DNA of 64,000 nucleotides, from assembly GCF_000010345.1 (NCBI RefSeq), contig NC_009663.1:1364001-1428000 (forward strand). Direction: 5' to 3'. Source of the stretch: Sulfurovum sp. NBC37-1. Its GTDB lineage: Bacteria; Campylobacterota; Campylobacteria; Campylobacterales; Sulfurovaceae. The notes beneath the pieces were generated by a model that searched no databases, was not told the origin of the DNA, and saw only the letters and a list, made by a program, of their open reading frames with translations. Made by a program: the position numbers and the translations under genes. Shown here one piece after another: positions 50,756 through 59,148 of this stretch (its first letter is position 1; each line of letters opens with the position of its first letter).

Positions 50756-51463
50756 GTGCATTTTAACGGCTTTCCAAAAGAGGGCTTGGAATTCCTCAAC
50801 CAGATCATCGTCAACAACTCCAAAGAGTGGCTTGATGCGCACAAAGAGGAGTATGAACGCTTCATCGTTGCTCCCAACAAGGCCTATGTCGAGGAGATGG
50901 GAGAACACCTGCAGATACTCGTCCCCACTATCAACGCCATACCAAAGACGAACAAATCCCTCTTCCGCATCTACCGGGATGCCCGTTTCCACCTTGACGA
51001 TCCCATCAAAACACGTATCGGTATCATCTTCTGGCAGGGAGGCGGTCACCGCATGCAGAGCAGCAGCTTTTACATGCACTACGATCCGTATGAGATCTTC
51101 GTAGCCACAGGCATACGCAATTTCAAACCCACCCTGCTTACCACCTACAGGGAATATATCCGGAATGATGAACGGCGCAGCGAGCTTCACTCTATTCTCG
51201 AAGGCCTAAAAGCCAAAGGCTACATACTCCCTGAAACCAAATACAAAAGAATGCCAAGGGAATGCAATGCCGACGATCTCCACAGCTATCTCTACCTCAT
51301 GGGAGCCATCTATGCCTACACCACATTCCCACCAGACAAGACCTTCCATTCGGAAGCGATCATTGACCGAAATTTCAAAATTTATGAGGATATGTTCGAC
51401 CTTCAGCAGTGGCTCTACGAACTCACTCTGCACTGCGACACAACGGCGGACGTGTTCCGCTAA
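50756..51463 (+). CDS. DUF2461 family protein
   Basis: 235 residues from GTG directly after the ElyC-like stop, with AAAAGGAG just upstream. FPKEGLEFLNQIIVNNSKEWLDAHKEEYERFIVAPNKAYVEEMGEHLQILVPTINAIPKTNKSLFRIYRDARFHLDDPIKTRIGIIFWQGGGHRMQSSSFYMHYDPYEIFVATGI has the conserved LFRIYRDxRF and KxxxGIxFW segments of the TIGR02453/DUF2461 group. The biochemical function is not known to me. Proteins of this family are often scattered as single genes; co-transcription with the ElyC-like gene seems clear. Confidence 0.85.
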   Translation: MHFNGFPKEGLEFLNQIIVNNSKEWLDAHKEEYERFIVAPNKAYVEEMGEHLQILVPTINAIPKTNKSLFRIYRDARFHLDDPIKTRIGIIFWQGGGHRMQSSSFYMHYDPYEIFVATGIRNFKPTLLTTYREYIRNDERRSELHSILEGLKAKGYILPETKYKRMPRECNADDLHSYLYLMGAIYAYTTFPPDKTFHSEAIIDRNFKIYEDMFDLQQWLYELTLHCDTTADVFR

Positions 51464-51465
51464 CC

Positions 51466-51590
51466 CGTAGGGTGCGTAACCACGCACCACATAACAAAAT
51501 CCGCACAATATAAAATTATTGCCGGAAGGCCATACACAATCAAAGGTGCGTGCATGAAGGGCATTTCCTTCGGGCATTACGCACCCTACG
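51466..51590. repeat. REP-like palindromic element, CGTAGGGTGCGTAA ends
   Basis: Perfect 14-base arms CGTAGGGTGCGTAA (51466-51479) and TTACGCACCCTACG (51577-51590); a nested pair CACGCACC/GGTGCGTG lies inside. It lies between the convergent ends of DUF2461 and pgeF and holds no gene. Similar CACCCTAC ends occur at 46928 and 35323. The motif recalls short palindromes common in many proteobacteria. Low-complexity CTAGTTACTAGTTGC sequence follows to the pgeF end. Confidence 0.65.
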
Positions 51591-51635
51591 CGACATCCAT
51601 ATATTTTTCATTCCTCACTGCTAGTTACTAGTTGC

Positions 51636-52406
51636 TTACTGCTCACTCATAATCCCAATAAGGCTCATAAACCGTCCGCTGCACCCCTGCTCTTTCCTGT
51701 AGGAGAAGAAAAAGTCCACTTCACAGGCGGTACAGACACCGCTGAGCTCTATATTATTCTCCAAAAGACCGGCTTTCAATAGCTGGTAATGATTGACAGC
51801 CGGCAAGTCAAGCCTATACTTCTTCCCTTTTGGCTTCAAGGCTTCGGGGATCTCAAAAAAGTGTTTAGCCACATTTTCACCCACTTCATAACAGCATTTC
51901 CCTATGGAAGGGGCGATACCGGCAAGTATGTCGGCGGGCTCCGACCCGTACTCTTCGACCATTTTCTCTACAGTTTTAAAAACGATCTGCGAGCGTGTCC
52001 CTTTCCATCCGGCGTGTACGGCCGCCACAATTTTCTTCTTTCTATCGTACAGGAGTATCGGCACACAGTCCGCTGTCAGTATCACCAGCATTACACCGGG
52101 AAGATCGGTGATCAGCGCGTCACTGTCGGCGACAGCGTTCTCAAGGGCTTCCCATCCTTTTGTTTTGGGTTCCGTGATCACCGTAATGTGGTCGCTGTGT
52201 GTCTGATCGGCAACAACGAAATAGGCCTTTTTGCTCAAGTCGAGCTCCAAGATGATCTTCTGACGATTGGCGACTATCTCATCCAGTGCCTCTCCCGTAT
52301 GCAGCGCCAGGCTCAACGCATAGGGTTCGTTCGGGTCTTTTTTGGTAACGGCATGCATACATCCGGGCTCATTTGAGAGATTTTTAAAACGGTAAAAATC
52401 GATCAT
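51636..52406 (-). CDS. pgeF: Peptidoglycan editing factor / YfiH-family laccase-like protein
   Basis: 256 residues from the ATG at 52406 (AAGGA 9 bases upstream); the longer reading to 52469 would run into the rodA start. Family blocks: TADCVPILLYDRKKKIVAAVHAGWKGTRSQIV with the metal-site Cys and His, PSIGKCCYEVGENVAKHF, and VCTACEVDFFFSYRKEQGCSGRFMSLI. PgeF removes L-Ser-containing muropeptide precursors in E. coli; other family members act on purine nucleosides. The last residues (GIMSEQ) are encoded inside the low-complexity repeat that follows the palindrome. Divergent from rodA. Confidence 0.92.
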   Translation of the reverse strand: MIDFYRFKNLSNEPGCMHAVTKKDPNEPYALSLALHTGEALDEIVANRQKIILELDLSKKAYFVVADQTHSDHITVITEPKTKGWEALENAVADSDALITDLPGVMLVILTADCVPILLYDRKKKIVAAVHAGWKGTRSQIVFKTVEKMVEEYGSEPADILAGIAPSIGKCCYEVGENVAKHFFEIPEALKPKGKKYRLDLPAVNHYQLLKAGLLENNIELSGVCTACEVDFFFSYRKEQGCSGRFMSLIGIMSEQ

Positions 52407-52437
52407 TCCTACTATTCCTTCCTTAGAAGCTTTTCGA

Positions 52438-52443
52438 TATAAT
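52438..52443 (+). promoter_or_regulatory. -10 element of rodA
   Basis: TATAAT in TTTTCGATATAATACCC, 24 bases before the rodA ATG; the ribosome site GCAGGG follows. Shares the 60-base divergent region with pgeF. Confidence 0.5.
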
Positions 52444-52467
52444 ACCCTAAAAATTGCAGGGTTGCAC

Positions 52468-53604
52468 ATGTTTGACTATGACAAACGGATTTTCAAGAAC
52501 TTTTCCTACCTTCTGATCATTCAGCTGTTACCTCTCTTTTACATCTCCTCCTACCTTATATATGAGATCAATCAGCACCTCTTCCAAAAACAGATGATCT
52601 ATTACGGTATTGCTGCCGTTGCCTTTGTTGTCGCAGCACTGATCCCATGGAGACGTATACTCTGGTGGTTCGCTCCCCTTTTCTACATCGTGAACCTTGC
52701 ACTGCTCGTAGCTGTTGAATTTGTAGGGAAGACCATTCTGGGTGCACAAAGATGGATCGAGATCCCCGGTATCGGTATCACCATACAGCCCTCAGAATTC
52801 ATGAAAGTCAATGTCATCATGATGCTCGCCTATCTCATTTCCAAAAAGCCGCCTCCAAAAAGCGGCTATGGCCTCATAGGCTTCTTCGTTCTGTCACTGG
52901 TCATCATCATTCCTTTTGTTGTCATCGCCAAAGAACCGGACCTGGGAACTGCCCTTGTACTGCTCCTTACCGGATACGGCATCCTCTTCATCATCGGTAT
53001 AGACTGGAAGATCTGGGTGACCATCTTTCTGCTTGGCGGTGCCGCAGCACCCCTGGTCTATGAACACGGCCTGAAGCCCTACCAGAAGAAACGTATCCAC
53101 GATATGATCAACAAGCCAAGCTATCAGGTACGCCAGGCACTTATCGCCATCGGTTCAGGAGGCATAGAGGGCAAGAGCAAAGAAGAGGCGACACAGACAC
53201 AGCTCAAGTTTCTGCCTGTCTCATCTACAGACTTTATCTTTGCCTACCTTGGAGAGCGATTTGGCCTTAAGGGCATGGTCACGGTTATTTCCCTCTATAT
53301 CCTGCTAATCCTCCATCTGCTCTATCTCTCTGCCAAATACAGCAGGGACTATCTCATCAAGACTTTCTCTTCTGGACTGGCCTGGCTCTTTTTCGTCTAC
53401 ATGGGGGTCAATGTCTTCATGATCATAGGACTGGCCCCGGTGGTAGGCCTTCCCCTGCCCATGTTCAGCCACGGAGGGACCTCTTTCATCATTTTTGCCG
53501 TAATGTTCGGAATTTTACAGAATTTAATTGCCTTTAAAGACTATAATCGTTATACTTCCGACGCAAAAATCAGCATGCAGCCCAAAGCTGCAAAACAAAA
53601 ATAA
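52468..53604 (+). CDS. rodA: Rod-shape SEDS peptidoglycan glycosyltransferase RodA
   Basis: 378 residues with about ten transmembrane helices. Features: KTILGAQRWIEIPGIGITIQPSEFMKVNVIMMLAYLISK (the GAxRWI and QPSEFxK segments), VVIAKEPDLGTALVLLLTGYGILF (the catalytic-Asp loop E-P-D-L-G-T), IGSGGIEGKS and LPLPMFSHGGTSFIIFAVMFGILQN. RodA polymerises lipid II in the elongasome together with PBP2. The Y in the usual SYGGSS motif is replaced by H (FSHGGTS), and FtsW is excluded by the short length and PSEFMKV/KEPDLGT pattern. ATG at 52468 is supported by AGGG 6 bases upstream. Confidence 0.93.
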   Translation: MFDYDKRIFKNFSYLLIIQLLPLFYISSYLIYEINQHLFQKQMIYYGIAAVAFVVAALIPWRRILWWFAPLFYIVNLALLVAVEFVGKTILGAQRWIEIPGIGITIQPSEFMKVNVIMMLAYLISKKPPPKSGYGLIGFFVLSLVIIIPFVVIAKEPDLGTALVLLLTGYGILFIIGIDWKIWVTIFLLGGAAAPLVYEHGLKPYQKKRIHDMINKPSYQVRQALIAIGSGGIEGKSKEEATQTQLKFLPVSSTDFIFAYLGERFGLKGMVTVISLYILLILHLLYLSAKYSRDYLIKTFSSGLAWLFFVYMGVNVFMIIGLAPVVGLPLPMFSHGGTSFIIFAVMFGILQNLIAFKDYNRYTSDAKISMQPKAAKQK

Positions 53605-53605
53605 C

Positions 53606-53682
53606 GGGTCTTTAGCTCAGCTGGTTAGAGCACTCGGCTCATAACCGAGTGGTCCGGGGTTCGAGTCCCCGAGGACCCACCA
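53606..53682 (+). tRNA. tRNA with anticodon CAT (elongator Met or Ile2)
   Basis: 77 bases, acceptor GGGTCTT/AGGACCC, anticodon arm CTCGG-CTCATAA-CCGAG giving CAT, T-arm CGGGG-TTCGAGT-CCCCG and encoded CCA. It starts one base after the rodA stop. The paired 1-72 position and the anticodon stem exclude the initiator; the elongator Met and lysidine-modified Ile2 forms cannot be separated with certainty. Confidence 0.93.
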
Positions 53683-53771
53683 CATACTTTTTTCACTACC
53701 TCAACCGTATAAGACTTAAGTTTACCTTAAGTATAAAAATTAAGTAGCAATAGGACTATTGTTAAGTTGTA

Positions 53772-54641
53772 TTACAACTTAAATCTCTCTTTGTAACTAC
53801 ACTTTTGGCAAAGTTCTTCTATCGCACTACCCTCTTTGAATCCAGTTATCATATTTTGTGTTCTGCTGCCTGAAAGTATCTCTTTAAGACTTTTTTCTTT
53901 CATATCTCCTAATTCAATGATACCGTCACAATCCAGACAGCAAGGTACAACTTTACCGCTTGCTAAAATAGCAATATGCGACTGTAACCCCTGACAGGTA
54001 CCATCTCCATAGACTTTGTTATTTAGGGAAGGCCATTCAAAATAGTTGTCAAAATGTACTAATATCTTGTTCTCCAGCCGGATCGATCTTGGCTTCTTTC
54101 TGTAAATATCACCTATATCAAGCATTACATTAAATGCTTCAGAAAGCTTTCTGAAAAGAGTTTCATTGAAATTACGCTCACTCATCATCTCATCGAGATT
54201 CCATACTCTTAAATTAATAAAAAGTTCTTCATTTCTTTCAAGTTTACTGTGACACATATCAAGTATAGGCGCCATATACTGTTCAAATGTCAGTGTTGTA
54301 TCATTTTTGTTATAACTATTGAGAGAGATATTGATCTGTTTGACACAAGGATGAAACAGCGTATTATACGTATGTTTTTTCAAAAAATATCCACTTGTGG
54401 TCAACATCGCTTTCATACCATGCTGATGGATAATATCAAGATAAGCAGAAAGATTTGAAAGGGTTAAAGGATCCCCTACTACATGACAGGCGATCTCTTT
54501 TGTATAGGGTTTGAGTTGTAAAATTATAGACTCGAAGAAATCCAGATCCATCTGTATAGAAGGAAGTTCTTTTGTAGGACAGAAAGAACAACTCAGGCCA
54601 CAAACATTGGTAACCTCAACATAGACACGGTAAAACTTCAC
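53772..54641 (-). CDS. Radical SAM protein with SPASM-like C-terminus
   Basis: 289 residues. The cluster motif CGLSCSFC (C-x3-C-x2-C, residues 14-21, NVCGLSCSFCPTKELPS) binds the SAM-cleaving 4Fe-4S centre. The body is a partial TIM barrel (HVVGDPLTLSNLSAYLDIIHQHGMKAMLTTSGYFLKKH). C-terminal cysteines CQGLQSHIAILASGKVVPCCLDCDG...ELCQKCSY fit an auxiliary-cluster SPASM/twitch region. Such enzymes modify peptides or proteins, or serve in cofactor synthesis. It overlaps the exported-protein gene by 4 bases and is its only visible partner. The region is more A+T-rich than the surroundings. Function unknown. Confidence 0.85.
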   Translation of the reverse strand: MKFYRVYVEVTNVCGLSCSFCPTKELPSIQMDLDFFESIILQLKPYTKEIACHVVGDPLTLSNLSAYLDIIHQHGMKAMLTTSGYFLKKHTYNTLFHPCVKQINISLNSYNKNDTTLTFEQYMAPILDMCHSKLERNEELFINLRVWNLDEMMSERNFNETLFRKLSEAFNVMLDIGDIYRKKPRSIRLENKILVHFDNYFEWPSLNNKVYGDGTCQGLQSHIAILASGKVVPCCLDCDGIIELGDMKEKSLKEILSGSRTQNMITGFKEGSAIEELCQKCSYKERFKL

Positions 54642-55690
54642 TTACGCATACACCTTGAAAGATCCGTAATATTCTTAGCCGCACGTATACATTTCATTCT
54701 AGATTCAAGGATAGAAATATTTTCGTCGAACTCATCTAATATTTTATTCTTTTCTTTGGCATCCCATATCTCGATACTTTTCTCATCTTCATTCTCTTTG
54801 ACCATTTTGGCCTTGAAAATATTTATCTCCTTGATACAGTCATTAGCCTCCAGTTTATCATCCGCTCCATACAGACATTCACGTGCCAGTTTCATACTCT
54901 CTAACAACTCAGGAAGTAAGATTTTTTGTTTTTCAAAAATATGTTTTCCTAGACGGTTCAGATATGTCTTTTTCATTTTTTTGACTTTGGCATTTTTTTG
55001 CAGCGTAATCTCATTCAGCATCTCCCCTAGCAGTTGTGAAACCTCGGCAGGTCCTTGTTTTTGTTGGATGCTAGTCTTGAAAAGTGCAATCTTCTGTACC
55101 GGAAAATCAGGAATGGAACATTTCTGTGTATCTACATCAATATTTTCATTTACAAAAAGAGCTTTTTTTGTATAATAAATACCAAAAAGTTCTTTTTCAA
55201 CTAGTAACGGTATACCTTTATAGAGACATATACGTACCCCTTCTTTAGCCCAGACTTCACATGTCTTTCCGGCAACCACTTTTTCACCATGCTGGAACAT
55301 ACCATCAGTGATATTTCTAAGTTCTTTACCCTTGGGGATAGGTCTTTCCAAAATGACCATATTTTCATAATTGACATCATATTGCTGTGTTTTATCATGC
55401 TTGATACATTTGTTGAATTTTTCTATATCTTGCAAAGTGCCAAAAGTACGCTCTTCTATCTTCTCTTCCAATAAAGCAGTTTTTCCCCACTCTTTGAAAC
55501 GCAGTTCTCCTTCACCTCGGATCGTCAGATTAAGATCGGGAGTCAATATACCACCACCGTTAATACTGTAGACCACCAATCCAGATTGTAGTTTGAATGT
55601 TTGTGTTTGTTCTGCCTCAAGTCCAAACAATAAAGTTGCACTGAGGCAGAACAATAGGACAGTCCTTCCACTCTTGAAAAATCTATACAT
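54638..55690 (-). CDS. Exported cysteine-containing protein of unknown function
   Basis: 350 residues from the ATG at 55690, with AAAGGGAAAG upstream; the frame extends to 55723 without a ribosome site. Signal peptide MYRFFKSGRTVLLFCLSATLLFGLEA. The mature protein has eight cysteines: KCIKH, KTCEVW, RICLYK, QKCSIPD, RECLYG, NDCIKE, MKCIRA and SRCMRK, the last three or four in a long helical C-terminal half. No catalytic motif is apparent. Periplasmic or secreted. It is the first gene of a two-gene operon with the radical SAM protein and may be its substrate, partner or simply its neighbour. Confidence 0.75.
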   Translation of the reverse strand: MYRFFKSGRTVLLFCLSATLLFGLEAEQTQTFKLQSGLVVYSINGGGILTPDLNLTIRGEGELRFKEWGKTALLEEKIEERTFGTLQDIEKFNKCIKHDKTQQYDVNYENMVILERPIPKGKELRNITDGMFQHGEKVVAGKTCEVWAKEGVRICLYKGIPLLVEKELFGIYYTKKALFVNENIDVDTQKCSIPDFPVQKIALFKTSIQQKQGPAEVSQLLGEMLNEITLQKNAKVKKMKKTYLNRLGKHIFEKQKILLPELLESMKLARECLYGADDKLEANDCIKEINIFKAKMVKENEDEKSIEIWDAKEKNKILDEFDENISILESRMKCIRAAKNITDLSRCMRK

Positions 55691-55850
55691 TACTTTCCCT
55701 TTAAATCTGCGACAAGTCTGCATTAAATAAAATATTGTAGCATAAAATTTATTTTTCAGGTTAATAGAATCTATCGTTTCAAACAGCTCTATATTTATCT
55801 TAAAGCTTTACTTCCATTTTAAAACCATAAAAGAAAAAGCACCATTACGT

Positions 55851-55856
55851 TATAAT
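55851..55856 (+). promoter_or_regulatory. -10 element of valS
   Basis: TATAAT in CATTACGTTATAATCGCGG, 44 bases before the valS ATG. Confidence 0.5.
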
Positions 55857-55899
55857 CGCGGCAATATTAAGCGTGGATGCGCTACAAAGAAGGATCGTG

Positions 55900-58536
55900 A
55901 TGAGCGAAACAGAAAAAAAAGCGGTATACAACCCCAAAGAGATCGAAGAGAGTTACTACAATATCTGGGAAGACCGCGGATATTTTGAGATAGAGGGCAA
56001 CAGAGAGATACAGGAAGAGGGAAAGAACTTCTGTATCATGATGCCTCCCCCTAATGTCACCGGGCACCTTCATATCGGACACGGACTGACCTTCACCCTT
56101 CAGGACATCATCGTGCGTTACAAGAGAATGGACGGGTTCAAAACACTCTGGCAGCCCGGTACGGACCATGCAGGGATCGCGACACAGAACGTCGTTGAGA
56201 AACAGCTCCTGGCAGAAGGGACCACCAAAGAGGAGATAGGACGTGAAGCCTTTCTTAAAAGAGCATGGCAGCAGAAGGACAGTTCAGGCAACGCCATTAC
56301 CAAACAGTTGAGAAAACTCGGTGTATCACCTGCCTGGAGCCGTGAACGTTTCACGATGGACGAAGGCTTGGCCAATGCCGTCAAAAAATCTTTCAAGCAA
56401 ATGTACGACAACGGCGATATTGTCCGCGGGAACTACATGATCAACTGGTGTACCCATGACGGTGCCCTCTCCGACATTGAAGTGGAACATGAAGACCATC
56501 TCGGGCATCTTTACCACCTCAGATATCCGCTTACGGACGGTTCAGGCTTTGTTATCGTTGCGACCACGCGTCCGGAGACCTATTTTGGAGATACCGCCGT
56601 GATGGTCAACCCCAACGATGAACGCTACAAAGACCTTGTTGGAAAGAGCGTAACGCTTCCTCTCATCGGACGTGAAGTAAAGATCATCACCGACGAACAT
56701 GTCGATATGGAGTTCGGTACGGGGGTCGTAAAGGTTACGCCGGCACATGACCCGAACGATTACGAAGTAGGCAAAAGACATAACCTCGACTTCATCACTA
56801 TCTTCGATGAGAAAGGTATTCTCAACGAAGAGTGCGGGGAATTTACCGGAATGGAACGTCTTAAGGCAAGAGAACCCATTATGGCAAAACTCGAAGAAGA
56901 AGGTTTCGTAGAGAAAGTGGAAGAGCATGCCCATCAAGTCGGCCACTGCTACCGCTGTAAGAACATTGTGGAACCTTACATTTCAAAACAGTGGTTCGTC
57001 AAAAAAGAATTCGCCAAAGCATCCATAGAGAAGGTCAACAACGGTGAAGCGGAATTCTTCCCAGCACACTGGATCAACTCCTACAATGCCTGGATGAGTG
57101 AACTGCGTGACTGGTGTATCTCCAGACAGCTCTGGTGGGGACACCAGATACCGGTCATGTACTGTAACGACTGCGGTGCAGAGTTTGCCTTTGACGGTGA
57201 GACACCGACAAAATGTGTGAAGTGTGGCTCTGAGAACATTCACCAGGACGAAGATGTGCTTGACACCTGGTTCTCTTCAGGACTCTGGCCTTTCTCAACG
57301 CTGGGCTGGGGTAACGGTGAAGCCTTCAAAAATGAAAAATGGTTCGAGGAGGATATGAAAGAGTTCTACCCCAACCAGCTTCTTATTACCGGTTTCGACA
57401 TTCTCTTTTTCTGGGTTGCCAGAATGTTGATGATGGGTGAGAACATTACCGGAGAACTCCCTTTCAAAGACATTTATCTGCATGCGCTGGTCAAAGATGA
57501 AAAAGGCGAAAAGATGTCCAAATCCAAAGGGAATGTCATCGATCCGCTTGTCATGATAGAGAAGTACTCTACCGATGCGCTCAGATTTACGCTTGCCGTG
57601 CTCGCTGTACAGGGACGCGACATCAAGCTGAGTGAAGAGAAGCTCGAGCAGAGCCGTAACTTCACCAACAAGCTTTTCAATGCAACGAATTACCTGCAAC
57701 TCAACCAGGACACCTTCGAAGACCTGAAGCAGGAGAACATTCAAACGCCGCTTGGACGCTACATGCTCTCACGTTTCAACCTTGCAGTCAAAGAGACCAG
57801 GGACTACATTGACCAGTACCGCTTCAACGATGCGGCAACAACACTCTACCGCTTCATGTGGGGCGAGTTTTGCGACTGGGGCATCGAGCTGAGTAAGGCA
57901 AGCAAGGAGAGTGTAGCCGAGCTGGGCAGCATCTTTAAGGAGTCACTGAAACTCCTGCACCCTTTCATGCCCTTCATTACCGAGAACCTTTACCAGAGGC
58001 TTTCAGGTACAGAACTTGAAGAGAGCACGTCCATTATGGTCATGCCTTATCCAAAAGTGACCGAGATCGATGAAGAGATCGCCGAACAGTTCAACCTTGC
58101 CATAGAAGCGATCGTGTCGGTAAGGCGCTGTAAGACCCTCATCGAAAAAGGCAACCAGAAGATTGAAAAGGCGGCCATCAAGTTCAACAAAGAAGCAGAT
58201 ACAGCCCTGCTCAAACCGTTCATTGAGAAGCTTGGGAAAGTTGAAGAGGTGAGCTTTGTAAATGAAAAACTGCCAAACTGTGTCACTGACGTTTCCGACA
58301 GCCTTGAGACGATGATCTCCACGGAAGATATCGATATGTCCGCGATCATCGGCAAACTCACCAAACAGAAAGAGAAGCTTGAAAAAGAGATACAGAAGCT
58401 TTCAGGAATGCTCAACAACAAAAAATTCGTCGCCAATGCACCTGAACAGGTCATTGCAGTGAACCGAAAGGCGCTTGAAGAGGCGCAGAACAAAATAGAA
58501 AAAGTCAAAGCTGAGCTTCAAGGGTTCGGCGGCTGA
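55900..58536 (+). CDS. valS: Valyl-tRNA synthetase
   Basis: 878 residues from the ATG at 55900, with AAGGAT upstream; the frame is open from 55873 without a ribosome site. Class I HIGH motif PNVTGHLHIGHGLTF and KMSKS motif DEKGEKMSKSKGNVIDPLVM. The editing (CP1) domain has TTRPETYFGDTAVMVNPNDERY and GVVKVTPAHDPNDYEVGKRHN. A zinc-ribbon-like pair CNDCGAEF...CVKCGSENI occurs in the middle. The C-terminal coiled coil (SAIIGKLTKQKEKLEKEIQKLSGMLNNKKFVANAPEQVIAVNRKALEEAQNKIE) is usual. Two bases before the Sel1-repeat gene, so co-transcribed. Confidence 0.96.
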   Translation: MSETEKKAVYNPKEIEESYYNIWEDRGYFEIEGNREIQEEGKNFCIMMPPPNVTGHLHIGHGLTFTLQDIIVRYKRMDGFKTLWQPGTDHAGIATQNVVEKQLLAEGTTKEEIGREAFLKRAWQQKDSSGNAITKQLRKLGVSPAWSRERFTMDEGLANAVKKSFKQMYDNGDIVRGNYMINWCTHDGALSDIEVEHEDHLGHLYHLRYPLTDGSGFVIVATTRPETYFGDTAVMVNPNDERYKDLVGKSVTLPLIGREVKIITDEHVDMEFGTGVVKVTPAHDPNDYEVGKRHNLDFITIFDEKGILNEECGEFTGMERLKAREPIMAKLEEEGFVEKVEEHAHQVGHCYRCKNIVEPYISKQWFVKKEFAKASIEKVNNGEAEFFPAHWINSYNAWMSELRDWCISRQLWWGHQIPVMYCNDCGAEFAFDGETPTKCVKCGSENIHQDEDVLDTWFSSGLWPFSTLGWGNGEAFKNEKWFEEDMKEFYPNQLLITGFDILFFWVARMLMMGENITGELPFKDIYLHALVKDEKGEKMSKSKGNVIDPLVMIEKYSTDALRFTLAVLAVQGRDIKLSEEKLEQSRNFTNKLFNATNYLQLNQDTFEDLKQENIQTPLGRYMLSRFNLAVKETRDYIDQYRFNDAATTLYRFMWGEFCDWGIELSKASKESVAELGSIFKESLKLLHPFMPFITENLYQRLSGTELEESTSIMVMPYPKVTEIDEEIAEQFNLAIEAIVSVRRCKTLIEKGNQKIEKAAIKFNKEADTALLKPFIEKLGKVEEVSFVNEKLPNCVTDVSDSLETMISTEDIDMSAIIGKLTKQKEKLEKEIQKLSGMLNNKKFVANAPEQVIAVNRKALEEAQNKIEKVKAELQGFGG

Positions 58537-58537
58537 G

Positions 58538-59122
58538 ATGACTGCACAGTTACAAGAAGCGTTCAATACACTGAGCGCAAAAGAATACGACAAAGCCTTT
58601 GCACTCTACTCTGCCCTGGCCGAGCAGAAAGAGCCGACCTCTTTCTATTACCTCGGATTCCTCTACTTCAGAGGCTTCGGTGTGGATCAGGATTCAAAGA
58701 AAGCCTTTGAGAACTACCTTGAAGCCGCCACAAGAGAAGTGCCACTCGCACAGTTCGAAGTGGCGCTGATGCTCGAGAACGGTGAAGGCTGCGAACAGAA
58801 TTTTTCCGAAGCGGCCTTCTGGTACGAAGAGGCGGCAAAAAGAGGCAACATCGATGCCTTCAACAACCTTGCAGCCATGTTCAAAGAGGGACGCGGTGTC
58901 GAACAGGACTATAAAAAAGCCTATGTCCTTTTCAAAAAAGCCGCTATGGCAGGCAATGCCTCTGCACAGTTCAACCTCGGCGCTCTCTACGACATGGGGC
59001 TTGGCTGTGAAGAGAATAAGGAAAAAGCCATTGAGTGGTGCCGAAAAGCTTCTTTCCAGGGCCATCAAAAGGCCAAAGAAATCATGATGCGAATGCAGAA
59101 TGATGGGCAAATCGTTTTTTGA
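58538..59122 (+). CDS. Sel1-like repeat (SLR) protein
   Basis: 194 residues made of about five 36-residue Sel1-like repeats: YDKAFALYSALAEQKEPTSFYYLGFLYFRGFGVDQDSKKAFENYLEAATREVPLAQFEVALMLENGEGCEQNFSEAAFWYEEAAKRGNIDAFNNLAAMFKEGRGVEQDYKKAYVLFKKAAMAGNASAQFNLGALYDMGLGCEENKEKAIEWCRKAS. There is no signal peptide, so it is cytoplasmic; such helical solenoids are scaffolds in signalling or cell-surface protein handling. Follows valS at 2 bases, which gives no hint of a specific partner. Confidence 0.9.
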   Translation: MTAQLQEAFNTLSAKEYDKAFALYSALAEQKEPTSFYYLGFLYFRGFGVDQDSKKAFENYLEAATREVPLAQFEVALMLENGEGCEQNFSEAAFWYEEAAKRGNIDAFNNLAAMFKEGRGVEQDYKKAYVLFKKAAMAGNASAQFNLGALYDMGLGCEENKEKAIEWCRKASFQGHQKAKEIMMRMQNDGQIVF

Positions 59123-59148
59123 TCGGATATTTTTAAAGGTTCCCTTTA

